Shown piece after piece: positions 1-9,600 of a stretch of 45,909 nucleotides of DNA (its first letter is position 1; each line of letters opens with the position of its first letter). Below the pieces are notes generated by a model. That model saw only the letters and a program-made list of their open reading frames with translations. It did no database searches and was not told where the DNA came from. The stretch comes from an uncultured Aquimarina sp. (lineage in GTDB: Bacteria; Bacteroidota; Bacteroidia; Flavobacteriales; Flavobacteriaceae): the NCBI RefSeq assembly GCF_947496855.1, contig NZ_CANMED010000011.1, forward strand, positions 1 through 45,909. The letters run 5' to 3'. A program made the position numbers and the translations under genes.

Positions 1-3000
1 GTATAACCACTCGGTAACTGATCCGTAACAGTAGCGCCAGCTGGTAGATCATTCCCTCCACCATTGCTTACCGTTAAGGTGAACGTAACATTCTCCCCTA
101 CATTAGGGGTGCTGTTATTTATTGTCTTTGCCAAACTCAAATCACTAGATGGCGGTATCTCAGTACAAAAATCAAAGCCTCCAATTCCTGAACCGTGAAC
201 CACATTCGCTGCACAACTACTACAGTTTTGCCATACAATGGTAATACTCGCAATCCCATCTGCATCTACAAAATTAACTCCTATTTGATCATTATCATTT
301 GTTACTGAGCTATCATCAGCATCAATTTCTCCATTAGTCTCATTAGAGACATAAGAAGGTGTCCCTGAATCTGTAAAGGTTGGAAATATAGTATTACCTG
401 CGCCATCTGTAGCAGTTACTGTAAACAAATCTCCACTTGTTCCATTAGAATTGATATGATACATATCAAATCCTACAGAGTATATATTTGTACTAAAAGA
501 GATTGTCTGTGTTACTCCTGTTGTACCAAAACCATTTGTAAAATATTCTAAAACTTCATCCCCTAAATTCCCAGAAGCATTACTAGCAACACTTGGTGTA
601 TCCGAAGAAGTAGTTACAGGCCAACCTGCTAAAGTGGCTGTTTCTCCAGAAAAAGCATGTGTAATATTGATTCCTGATCCATCTACGTCAGAAAATGTAT
701 TGGTAAAGGCTCCATCTGGAGTCCAATCAAACTCATCTATTCCATTAGGGACAAAACCATCCCAAACTAAATTATAAATTGTACTACTACAAGCTGGGTT
801 TTGATGCAATGTTGTCGCAGCTGGTGCATCACATATATTCGTAGTAGTTCCATTTGTAACCCTTGGGTTATTACCTAAAGTATAATCTACACCTGTTTCA
901 GTTACCAATCCAGCAGCGTCAACAGTTGCTGGGTCTGTCATACCAAATTGTCCTCCATCTCCTCCATCTGCATTACTATCATTATAGGCCTCATTAGCAT
1001 CACTACAACCATCATCATCAGAATCTAAATCTAAATGATTAGGAATATCATCTCCATCAGCATCTTCATATGTACAATATGTAAAATCTGAAAAAAGAAA
1101 TGTGATAAGTCCATTATTTACTATATTTCCATCTTGTCTTAATTTATTGGTCGTAATCGTAAAAGATGTAACCAACCCTTCCAAAGTTATATCTGAATAG
1201 TTTAGCGCTGCGTCACCAGAACCATTAGTAAAAGAAGTTATGGTTGGAGATAAACTATTATTGTTAGTTATCACGTGAGATGCACCTCCTGAAGTTGTAG
1301 CATAATCACTATTTGGGAAAGCACTAGCCCCCATTAAAGATCCTAAAGAAATACTTTGCACATTAGGTCCAGCTGCTGTTACCGTTACATTATCCCCTTG
1401 ATCAATACCAGACCATCTAAATTTAAGACTTGTTACAGGTTCACTAAACGTAAATGTATATACTAAACTTTCTGATAAACCATCATCTATTTCCTCTCCT
1501 TGAACTCTTAAAGTGGTAGTGTTTTCAACTTCTAAGATATTTAGTGTACCTCCATTTACTTGATTAATCGTAGTTGTGACATCTACATCTACTCCATCAA
1601 AATCAAAAATATCACTTATAGATCCAACACCATTTTGATTACCAGAAGGAGCTGAACCGACATTGATATCTGCTGTTGGACAATTAAGCCCTTCATCGGT
1701 ATCCAAGATCCCATCATTATCATCATCACTATCACAATTGTTTCCTACGTCATCAGAATCATTATCTGCTTGATCTCCATTGGGAATTGAAGGACAATTA
1801 TCAGATGGATCACCTGTACCATCTCCATCAGTATCTATAACAAAACCGTCAGCGACAGAAGTTGTATTTGTACCAGCTATTACAGTAATATTGGTTGGAT
1901 CATCACCTTCTGTTTGAACTGCATTAAGTGGCAATCCCGGATCAGAATCTAAGATATCAATAGTAGCATTACCTGGGGGCAATGTAGCAGTATAAGTTCC
2001 ATCAGGATTTGTTTGTATCGTCTGAGTATTTCCATTTACGTCTGTAATAGTAATTGTTACACTTCCTATTCCTGATTCACCGCTTTGTGTACCATCACCA
2101 TTTACGTCATTATATACTACTCCACTTATTGTTCCAGGATTAGAACAAGTTATTGCTCCATTACTTATACCTGTAACTGATTCACCACTCGCACCGCTCG
2201 TAGCACCATTTGCAGGAAATTCAGTTACAGCAACACTATTAGTAATACCATTAGAACCTCCATTTATATTAACCGTAGGTGAACCTGCAGAAATTGCCAC
2301 AAAACCAGCTCCTCCTCCTCCTCCAGGACCTTCGTTTTCATTATTCGTAATTAATTGATCTCCTCCATCTCCTCCATTAACACTAAGAGTCAATGTATTA
2401 TCTACAGAAGAAGCTCTTAAAACGATACTTCCACCACCACCACCACCACCAGGTGCGTCATTATGGTTAGGAACTGTTGGCAAAGCCTCCGCTCCATTAG
2501 CTATTATATTACCAGATCCAGTTATAGAATTAGCACCTAACAATATAATACCACCTCCATTAGCAGCATCTTGACTAGCACTATTATTTCTATCACCGGC
2601 TCCTCCTCCTCCTCCGAGAAAAATTCTATTTTGTTCGTCTGCGATAAGTGGTCTACCTCCTAAGCCTCCAACTGGATCTCTATCATCTCCTCCCCAAGCA
2701 TCGCTACCAGGAGCAAGAGTTAACGCATTTTGATTACTAGAACCATAAGAATATCCTCCTCTTCCTCCACCAGAAGAATTTGTAAGAGCATTACCATTTG
2801 CAATATAGTCAGGGTCCAAAGTCCATGCAGCGGTTCCAGTACAGCCGGAACACATTACACCTGATCCATTAAACCAAGTATTTCCATTATTTCCATTGGA
2901 TCCACCACCACCACCAGAGTTGTGTGAATTTCCACCACCACCACCATTGGCCGGTGCACCTCTACCATATCTTCCACCTAACGCGTCATAATCGTTTTGA

Positions 3001-3704
3001 TATCCAACAATACTTTCTCCTTTTTCTGCTCCTCGTCCATTTGCATTGGTTACGTAATCATTAACAACTGTAGTCCCATTCGTAGAAGTGATATTATCAA
3101 CAACTCCTCCTCTAAACCCAAGTCCAGAAGCATCTATATCACCCTCTATATTGATTATATTCGCTGTAATAACTACAACACCACCACGTCTATTCCCTGC
3201 AAAATCTTCCCAAGGTAACGGTACTACTGATGCACCTGCATCTATAGTTAATGTGTCATATTGTGGTACCTTTATTACTTGTGTTTTACCCGCCACAAAA
3301 TAGCCATTAGCAACCTCACAAGTAAGTGTTATTGTATTTGAACTAATACTAGAAACATAACCATACTCATACACCCCAGAACTTCCATAATCTGTAATAT
3401 CACCATAATTAATAGTATTCGTTGTATTAATAGTTGCTCCTTGAGCTTGATAAATAAGAATAAGATCTCCACTAGAGAGACCTCCTAAATCGGTTGCAAC
3501 ACTATTCACATCCACTGAAGTATCTCCAGCTGATATGTCTGAAGTAATTGGACTATACGTATTAAGAATAGTATTTGCAGCTGTTACCGTAAGATCACCA
3601 TCTTTCCCTTCCTGACCGGAAGCGCTGTAGGTAAATAAAAAGATAAAGGTCAAAAGAGACATAAACGCACTTTGACCCAACAAGATTTGGGTAATTTTTT
3701 TCAT
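1..3704 (-). CDS. Large secreted surface protein with Gly-rich, SdrD-B-like, TSP3-like and DUF11-like regions (partial)
   Basis: The frame is open from an ATG at 3704 to the left edge, so at least 1234 residues are present and the C-terminus is missing. The N-terminus (MKKITQILLGQSAFMSLLTF) continues as a hydrophobic stretch ending in SASGQ, a Sec signal peptide. A long Gly/Asn-rich stretch (about residues 210-500, with runs such as GGGGG) resembles Bacteroidota surface proteins. About residue 520 a Cna-B/SdrD-B-like domain begins (GTISGVVYNDVNGDG). Near 615-670 are thrombospondin type 3-like Ca-binding repeats (DTDGDGTGDPSDNCP, DSDDDNDGILDTDEG), and a second Asp-rich block lies near residue 880. 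The visible end (DLSLAKTINNSTPNVGENV) opens a DUF11-like repeat. Such proteins are usually T9SS cargo and adhesins; the sorting domain would lie outside the window, so secretion route and function are inferred. Confidence 0.85.
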   Translation of the reverse strand, partial: MKKITQILLGQSAFMSLLTFIFLFTYSASGQEGKDGDLTVTAANTILNTYSPITSDISAGDTSVDVNSVATDLGGLSSGDLILIYQAQGATINTTNTINYGDITDYGSSGVYEYGYVSSISSNTITLTCEVANGYFVAGKTQVIKVPQYDTLTIDAGASVVPLPWEDFAGNRRGGVVVITANIINIEGDIDASGLGFRGGVVDNITSTNGTTVVNDYVTNANGRGAEKGESIVGYQNDYDALGGRYGRGAPANGGGGGNSHNSGGGGGSNGNNGNTWFNGSGVMCSGCTGTAAWTLDPDYIANGNALTNSSGGGRGGYSYGSSNQNALTLAPGSDAWGGDDRDPVGGLGGRPLIADEQNRIFLGGGGGAGDRNNSASQDAANGGGIILLGANSITGSGNIIANGAEALPTVPNHNDAPGGGGGGGSIVLRASSVDNTLTLSVNGGDGGDQLITNNENEGPGGGGGAGFVAISAGSPTVNINGGSNGITNSVAVTEFPANGATSGASGESVTGISNGAITCSNPGTISGVVYNDVNGDGTQSGESGIGSVTITITDVNGNTQTIQTNPDGTYTATLPPGNATIDILDSDPGLPLNAVQTEGDDPTNITVIAGTNTTSVADGFVIDTDGDGTGDPSDNCPSIPNGDQADNDSDDVGNNCDSDDDNDGILDTDEGLNCPTADINVGSAPSGNQNGVGSISDIFDFDGVDVDVTTTINQVNGGTLNILEVENTTTLRVQGEEIDDGLSESLVYTFTFSEPVTSLKFRWSGIDQGDNVTVTAAGPNVQSISLGSLMGASAFPNSDYATTSGGASHVITNNNSLSPTITSFTNGSGDAALNYSDITLEGLVTSFTITTNKLRQDGNIVNNGLITFLFSDFTYCTYEDADGDDIPNHLDLDSDDDGCSDANEAYNDSNADGGDGGQFGMTDPATVDAAGLVTETGVDYTLGNNPRVTNGTTTNICDAPAATTLHQNPACSSTIYNLVWDGFVPNGIDEFDWTPDGAFTNTFSDVDGSGINITHAFSGETATLAGWPVTTSSDTPSVASNASGNLGDEVLEYFTNGFGTTGVTQTISFSTNIYSVGFDMYHINSNGTSGDLFTVTATDGAGNTIFPTFTDSGTPSYVSNETNGEIDADDSSVTNDNDQIGVNFVDADGIASITIVWQNCSSCAANVVHGSGIGGFDFCTEIPPSSDLSLAKTINNSTPNVGENVTFTLTVSNGGGNDLPAGATVTDQLPSGY

Positions 3705-3719
3705 ATGACGATGGTTTAC

Positions 3720-3762
3720 AATAGCTTGTAAAGGTTATGGGTAGTAACTGTTACAAGCTATT
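3720..3762 (-). promoter_or_regulatory. 5'-UTR hairpin of the surface protein gene
   Basis: Perfect 12-bp inverted repeat AATAGCTTGTAA / TTACAAGCTATT (3720-3731 and 3751-3762) with a 19-nt loop. Its end is 15 nt upstream of the ATG at 3704, so it would form in the leader RNA. It could affect translation or mRNA stability, or be a DNA operator; no family is recognised. Confidence 0.5.
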
Positions 3763-3802
3763 TATAAATATCTTAATAATATTTATAAATTCAAAATTTA
3801 AG

Positions 3803-3826
3803 CAAAATTACGGTAAAGCCGTAATT
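3803..3826 (-). promoter_or_regulatory. -7 box with overlapping inverted repeat upstream of the surface protein gene
   Basis: On the minus strand TAATTTTG (3803-3810) fits the Bacteroidota -7 consensus TAnnTTTG exactly. It overlaps a perfect inverted repeat AATTACGG-5-CCGTAATT (3806-3826), positioned like a repressor operator. No convincing -33 TTTG sits 18-20 bp upstream, so promoter strength is uncertain. The predicted leader is about 90 nt and contains the 3720-3762 hairpin. Confidence 0.4.
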
Positions 3827-3999
3827 GATACTTATCACAAAGATGGCAATACAATTATACAATTAACACCTTTTTTCCCATTTTTTTTTCGCTTTTTCGA
3901 TGAAATACACTTTTGTTACGTCATAAACCACATCAAAAAAATAACATTTCGAAAAAATCTAGTTTTTATTACTTATAACATCTTTGTGTTTTTAAGTAG

Positions 4000-4007
4000 T
4001 ATATTTG
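4000..4007 (+). promoter_or_regulatory. -7 promoter box of prfC
   Basis: TATATTTG matches TAnnTTTG and lies 23 bp before the ATG at 4031, giving a short leader. It supports 4031 as the true start of prfC over in-frame codons farther upstream, which would lie before the transcription start. The -33 element is not clear. Confidence 0.45.
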
Positions 4008-4030
4008 CAAACTTTAGCAATAGAACTACA

Positions 4031-5617
4031 ATGAAATTCACTGAAGAAATAAAGAGACGACGAACATTTGGTATCATTTCGCATCCTGATGCAGGTAAAA
4101 CAACTTTAACAGAAAAGTTACTCTTATTTGGGGGAGCGATACAAGAGGCTGGAGCCGTTAAATCCAATAAAATCAAGAAAGGTGCAACCAGTGATTTCAT
4201 GGAGATTGAGCGCCAAAGAGGAATTTCTGTAGCTACCTCTGTATTGGCTTTTGAATATCAAGGTATTAAAATTAATATCTTGGATACTCCTGGGCATAAA
4301 GATTTTGCAGAAGACACGTTTAGAACCCTAACTGCTGTTGATAGTGTAATTGTAGTCATTGATGTTGCCAAAGGTGTAGAGGAGCAAACTGAAAAACTAG
4401 TTTCAGTTTGTAGAATGCGTAACATTCCTATGATTGTATTCATCAATAAACTAGATCGTGAAGGGAAGGATGCTTTTGAATTATTAGACGAAGTCGAACA
4501 AAAACTTGGATTGAAAGTTACTCCACTAAGTTTTCCTATTGGAATGGGTTATGATTTTAAAGGAATTTATAATCTTTGGGAAAAAAACATTAATCTTTTT
4601 AGCGGCGATAGTAGAAAGAACATAGAAGAAACCATTCAAGTTTCTGATTTATCCTCATCTGAACTTAACACATTAATTGGCGATACTGAAGCTGAAACCT
4701 TACGTGAAGAAGTAGAATTAGTAGAGGGTATTTATCCAACTTTTGACAAAGATTCTTATCAAAATGGAAGTTTACAACCGGTCTTTTTTGGTTCGGCATT
4801 GAATAATTTTGGAGTTCGTGAGTTATTAGATTGTTTCGTTTCAATTGCTCCAACACCAAGACCTAAAGAGAGTGATACCAGAGTTGTGGAACCTAATGAA
4901 AAAGATTTTACTGGCTTTGTGTTTAAGATTCATGCGAATATGGACCCTAAACATAGAGACCGATTGGCTTTCATCAAAATTGTTTCAGGAACCTTTGAAA
5001 GAAATGTACCGTATTTACATACAAGACACAACAAAAAACTTAAATTCTCTAGTCCTAACGCTTTTTTTGCAGAAAAAAAAGAAATTGTAGACATCTCTTA
5101 TCCAGGTGATATTGTTGGTTTACATGATACAGGTAACTTTAAAATAGGAGATACACTAACAACCGGGGAACAATTAAATTATAGAGGAATTCCTAGTTTT
5201 TCTCCAGAGCATTTTAGATATATCAATAATGCGGATCCTATGAAATCCAAGCAATTAGCCAAAGGAATTGATCAATTAATGGATGAAGGAGTAGCGCAAT
5301 TATTTACCCTAGAATTGAACGGAAGAAAAGTGATTGGTACAGTTGGAGCGCTTCAATATGAAGTAATACAATATAGATTAGAACACGAATATGGAGCAAA
5401 ATGTACCTATGAGAATCTTAACGTGCACAAAGCTTGTTGGATTGAAACCGAAGACACGGACAGTGACGAGTTTAAAGATTTCAAACGTGTGAAAAGTAAA
5501 TTTTTGGCAAAAGACAAGCAAGACCAATTGGTTTTTTTAGCTGATTCTTCTTTTAGTTTACAAATGACACAACAAAAGTATCCTTCTATAATTTTTCACT
5601 TTACTTCAGAATTCTAA
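4031..5617 (+). CDS. prfC: Peptide chain release factor 3 (RF3), translational GTPase
   Basis: RF3 is a cytoplasmic GTPase that promotes recycling of RF1/RF2 from ribosomes after termination. The product is 528 residues, the usual family length (E. coli about 529). Motifs: P-loop HPDAGKTT (18-25), G3 DTPGH (85-89), G4 NKLD (139-142); the RF3-specific C-terminal region follows (for example EGVAQLFTLELNGRKVIG). The frame is open upstream to 3737, but homology begins at MKFTEEIKRRRTF and a -7 box lies just upstream of this ATG, so 4031 was chosen. It stands alone, divergent from the surface protein gene and convergent with the DUF962 gene. Confidence 0.96.
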   Translation: MKFTEEIKRRRTFGIISHPDAGKTTLTEKLLLFGGAIQEAGAVKSNKIKKGATSDFMEIERQRGISVATSVLAFEYQGIKINILDTPGHKDFAEDTFRTLTAVDSVIVVIDVAKGVEEQTEKLVSVCRMRNIPMIVFINKLDREGKDAFELLDEVEQKLGLKVTPLSFPIGMGYDFKGIYNLWEKNINLFSGDSRKNIEETIQVSDLSSSELNTLIGDTEAETLREEVELVEGIYPTFDKDSYQNGSLQPVFFGSALNNFGVRELLDCFVSIAPTPRPKESDTRVVEPNEKDFTGFVFKIHANMDPKHRDRLAFIKIVSGTFERNVPYLHTRHNKKLKFSSPNAFFAEKKEIVDISYPGDIVGLHDTGNFKIGDTLTTGEQLNYRGIPSFSPEHFRYINNADPMKSKQLAKGIDQLMDEGVAQLFTLELNGRKVIGTVGALQYEVIQYRLEHEYGAKCTYENLNVHKACWIETEDTDSDEFKDFKRVKSKFLAKDKQDQLVFLADSSFSLQMTQQKYPSIIFHFTSEF

Positions 5618-5702
5618 ACGTGATTTAGAGGAGTTTTAAGGATTTTTATAAAAGAATGCTAGCAAAGTATGTTTATAATACAAAAGTCTATTAAAAGATA
5701 TT

Positions 5703-5728
5703 TATTTGATCGGTTTTTATATCAAATA
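5703..5728. terminator. Weak AT-rich hairpin between convergent prfC and DUF962 genes
   Basis: TATTTGAT / ATCAAATA (8 bp, 10-nt loop) is the only stem seen between the two convergent genes. It has no good U-tract in either direction, so a terminator role is a guess from position. Confidence 0.25.
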
Positions 5729-5774
5729 TTAACAAAATCTATTTAAAATCAATCTTTCATAAGGCATAACTATA

Positions 5775-6095
5775 TTAATCTTTCGTACTATCCAACGATC
5801 TCTTTCCAAAAAGAATCTCAAAGAATAACTTAAAATCTGAAATTAGACTCCATAAAGGATATCTAAATGTTGCCGGTTTATTTTTTTCAAAAAAAGCGTG
5901 ACCTACCCAAGCGAAACCATATCCCACAACGGGTACTAAAAACCATTTCCAACCCCAACCAAAATAAATAGCAATTGCGATAATAATAAAAACTAAAAAA
6001 GTACCTACAAAATGTAAAGTCCTACTAGTTCTATTTCTGTGTTCTGTTAGATAGAACTTATAGAATTCAGAATAAGTTTTAATTCGATCAGACAT
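5775..6095 (-). CDS. DUF962 / Mpo1-like small membrane protein
   Basis: A 106-residue protein of the DUF962 family, to which yeast Mpo1 (a fatty-acid alpha-oxidation dioxygenase) belongs. It shows the family start (YSEFYKFYLTEHRNRTSRTLHF), two hydrophobic segments (about 28-46 and 52-67) and His residues near the membrane ends (H19, H27, H67) that in Mpo1-like proteins are proposed metal ligands. Acting on 2-hydroxy fatty acids would fit a phylum rich in hydroxylated lipids, but this is inference. It lies after the rpoBC-DUF3467 terminator and so is probably a separate unit. Confidence 0.85.
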   Translation of the reverse strand: MSDRIKTYSEFYKFYLTEHRNRTSRTLHFVGTFLVFIIIAIAIYFGWGWKWFLVPVVGYGFAWVGHAFFEKNKPATFRYPLWSLISDFKLFFEILFGKRSLDSTKD

Positions 6096-6166
6096 ATATA
6101 ATACACTTATTTAAAGAACGTTTAAGATAATAAAAATATATGTGTTGATCAAGCTTCCATATATTC

Positions 6167-6204
6167 AAAAAAAGATCCGCTTGATTAATAAAATCAAGCG
6201 GATC
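6167..6204 (-). terminator. Rho-independent terminator after rpoBC-DUF3467
   Basis: Perfect 13-bp stem GATCCGCTTGATT / AATCAAGCGGATC (6174-6204) with a 5-nt loop, followed on the minus strand by seven U (6173-6167). It lies 30 bp after the DUF3467 stop. This is the clearest terminator of the large ribosomal/RNA polymerase cluster. Confidence 0.9.
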
Positions 6205-6233
6205 ACTATATCCTTAAGAATATGTTACACTTC

Positions 6234-6548
6234 TTATGCTTGTCCGGTAGGACCAAAATTTAAAGGAATTGGTGGTTGCTCATAATCTTTGATTTCACCG
6301 TGAGCGGCTTCAAATCTTGATACATTATCTCCTAATGCCTTTAATAATCTTTTGGCATGCTGAGGAGTTAAAATGATCCTACTTTTCACTTTGCTTTTAG
6401 GTCTTCCTGGCATAATATTTACAAAATCAACCACAAATTCGGATACCGAATGGTTAATAATTGCCAAATTGCTATACACTCCATCAGCTATAGCATCATC
6501 TAACTCTATATTTAACTGATTTTGTTTTTGTTTCTTTTCGTCTGCCAT
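6234..6548 (-). CDS. DUF3467 family protein
   Basis: A 104-residue acidic cytoplasmic protein of the DUF3467 family, function unknown. Family features: YSNLAIINHSVSEFVVDFVN (about 25-44), a PGRPKSKVKSRI segment, and LTPQHAKRLLKALGDNV. No signal peptide or membrane segment. It follows rpoC by 70 bp, separated by a hairpin that may act as a partial terminator, and is closed by the strong terminator at 6167-6204. A family member directly after rpoC suggests, but does not prove, co-expression with RNA polymerase. Confidence 0.88.
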   Translation of the reverse strand: MADEKKQKQNQLNIELDDAIADGVYSNLAIINHSVSEFVVDFVNIMPGRPKSKVKSRIILTPQHAKRLLKALGDNVSRFEAAHGEIKDYEQPPIPLNFGPTGQA

Positions 6549-6588
6549 TTTAAAATATTTTACCTGAACACATTCGTCCTTAAAACAG

Positions 6589-6612
6589 AAAGCCTGCCAA
6601 TTGGCAGGCTTT
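6589..6612 (-). terminator. Hairpin between rpoC and the DUF3467 gene
   Basis: A perfect 24-bp palindrome (6589-6612; core GCCTGCC-AATT-GGCAGGC) starts 6 bp after the rpoC stop. On the minus strand it is followed by an interrupted U-run (CTTTCTGTTTTAA). This suggests a partial terminator reducing readthrough into DUF3467, or a 3'-end processing and stability element. Confidence 0.65.
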
Positions 6613-6618
6613 AACTGA

Positions 6619-9600
6619 TTAATTATAATTTACTTCTTGTCGTTGTTCCATTCGATCTTCGAACTCTTCCTTAGAACCCACTATAATACTCTCATAGTCT
6701 CTCATACCAGTTCCGGCAGGAATTCTGTGTCCAACGATTACATTCTCTTTTAATCCTTCCAGATCATCAACCTTACCGCTTACAGCAGCTTCGTTTAATA
6801 CTTTTGTTGTTTCCTGGAATGATGCAGCAGAGATAAACGATTTAGTTTGAAGCGATGCTCTAGTAATACCTTGAAGTATTGGTGTCGCTGTAGCAGGAGT
6901 AACATCTCTAGCCTCTACTAAATTTTTATCTTCTCTACGTAAAAGAGAATTTTCATCTCTTAAATCACGAGGTGATATAATCTGTCCAGCTTTAAGGTTT
7001 TCACTATCTCCAGAATCTTCAATCACTTTCATTCCATACATAGAATCATTTTCGACAATGAAATCAGCTTTATGGATTAATTGATTCTCTAGGAAAATTG
7101 TATCACCTGGATCTTGAATTCTTACTTTACGCATCATTTGACGTACTACTACCTCAAAATGCTTATCATTAATCTTCACACCTTGTAATCTATATACTTC
7201 CTGTACCTCATTCACTAAGTACTGCTGTACTGCAGAAGGTCCTTTTATTTTAAGGATATCTTCTGGAGTTACAGAACCGTCAGATAATGGCATACCTGCA
7301 CGTACAAAATCATTCTCTTGTACAAGAATCTGATTTGATAATTTAACAAGATACTTCTTGATTTCACCAATTCTAGACTCTACAATAATCTCACGATTAC
7401 CACGCTTAATTTTACCAAATGATACTACACCATCAATCTCACTAACAACCGCAGGGTTTGATGGGTTACGTGCTTCAAATAATTCTGTTACACGTGGAAG
7501 ACCTCCTGTAATATCACCAGCTTTCGCTGATTTACGAGGAATCTTAACCAATACCTTACCTACCTCAATCTTTTCATTATCATCAACCATTAAGTGAGCC
7601 CCAACAGGAAGGTTATATGAACGAAGAACTTCGTCACCTTTACCCATAATCAGAAGGGTAGGTATCTTTTTCTTATCACGTGATTCTGAGATTACTTTTT
7701 CCTGGAATCCAGTTTGCTCATCTATCTCTACTTGATATGTTATACCTTGCTCTACATTTTCATAGCTTACTTTTCCAGCAAATTCTGAAATAATTACACC
7801 ATTATATGGATCCCATTGACAGATACTTTGATCCGCTTTAACCGTATCACCACTTTTGATAAACAATTGTGAACCATAAGGTATAAGATTTGTACTAAGT
7901 ACAATCTTAGTCTTTGGATCCGTAACCTTAACTTCAGAAGTACGAGAGATAACTACATCAATTTCATTTCCATTAGAATCCTTACCTTTTACAGTTTTCA
8001 ATTCTTCTATTTCTGCTTTACCTGCAAATTTAGATTTTAATTGATTTTCTTCTGAAATGTTACTCGCGATACCTCCAACGTGGAATGTACGTAATGTAAG
8101 CTGTGTCCCCGGTTCTCCAATTGATTGAGCTGCGACAACACCTACCGCTTCACCTCGCTGAACTGTTTTACCGGTAGCTAGGTTACGTCCATAACATTTG
8201 ACACATATACCTTTCTTAGCTTCACAGGTAAGAGCAGAACGAACTTCTACAGATTCTACAGGAGAATTTTCTATGTTTTTAGCAGTTACATCATCAATCT
8301 CTTCACCAGCCTTTACAAGTACTTCCTGAGTTAATGGATTAATAACATCCATCAACGAGGTTCTACCTGCAATTCTGGCAGCAAGACCTTCTATAATCTC
8401 CTCATTTTTCTTTAATGGACTAACTTCTACTCCTCTTAATGTTCCACAATCCTCGATATTAACGATTACATCCTGTGCAACATCAACTAAACGACGTGTA
8501 AGGTATCCTGCATCTGCAGTTTTAAGTGCTGTATCCGCAAGACCTTTACGAGCACCGTGAGTAGAAATAAAGTACTCAAGAATAGAAAGACCTTCTTTAA
8601 AGTTAGAAAGAATTGGATTCTCAATAATTTCTCCACCCGCAGAATTTGATTTCTTCGGTTTTGCCATCAATCCACGCATTCCTGTAAGCTGACGAATCTG
8701 TTCTTTAGATCCCCTTGCTCCAGAATCAAGCATCATATATACCGAATTAAACCCTTGTTGATCTTCTCTAATACGCTTCATCGACAGTTCTGTCAATGCG
8801 GCATTTGTAGAAGTCCAAATATCAATTACCTGATTGTAACGCTCATTATTGGTAATAAGACCCATATTATAGTTAGCTACAATATTATCTACTTGCCCAT
8901 TAGCATCCGCAATCATCGTATGCTTCTCCTTAGGAATAATAATATCCCCTAAACTAAATGATAAACCACCTCTAAATGCAAAGTTATATCCTAATGTCTT
9001 TATTTCATCTAAAAAAGCAGCCGTTTCCGGAACACTAGTCACCTTTAAAATATCACCAATAATATCTCTAAGAGATTTTTTAGTTAATACTTCATTAATA
9101 TAACCAGCTTTTTCAGGAACTTTTTCATTAAATAATACTCTACCTGTAGTAGTCTCTATTATTTTCGTAACTAATTCTCCTTCTTCAATGTCCTTAGTCC
9201 TTACTTTAATATTAGCATTTATGTCTAATCTTTTCTCGTTATAAGCGATAACTACTTCTTCTGGAGAATAGAACGTTAAATCTTCACCTTTAATTTCTAA
9301 TTCGGGTGTAGATCTACGAGATTTAGTCATATAATATAGACCTAATACCATATCCTGAGAAGGAACCGTCACTGGAGAACCATTAGCAGGATTCAAAATA
9401 TTATGAGAAGCTAACATTAATAACTGTGCTTCCAATATGGCTTCTGGTCCAAGTGGTAAATGCACAGCCATTTGATCTCCATCAAAATCCGCATTAAATG
9501 CAGTACATACCAGTGGGTGTAACTGTATTGCTTTACCTTCAATAAGTTTTGGCTGGAACGCCTGTATACCTAAACGGTGAAGCGTAGGAGCACGGTTTAA

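Noticed and set aside
3737..4030. In-frame N-terminal extension of prfC by 98 codons
   Set aside because: RF3 homology and length begin at the ATG at 4031, the extension is low-complexity, and a -7 box at 4000-4007 lies inside it.
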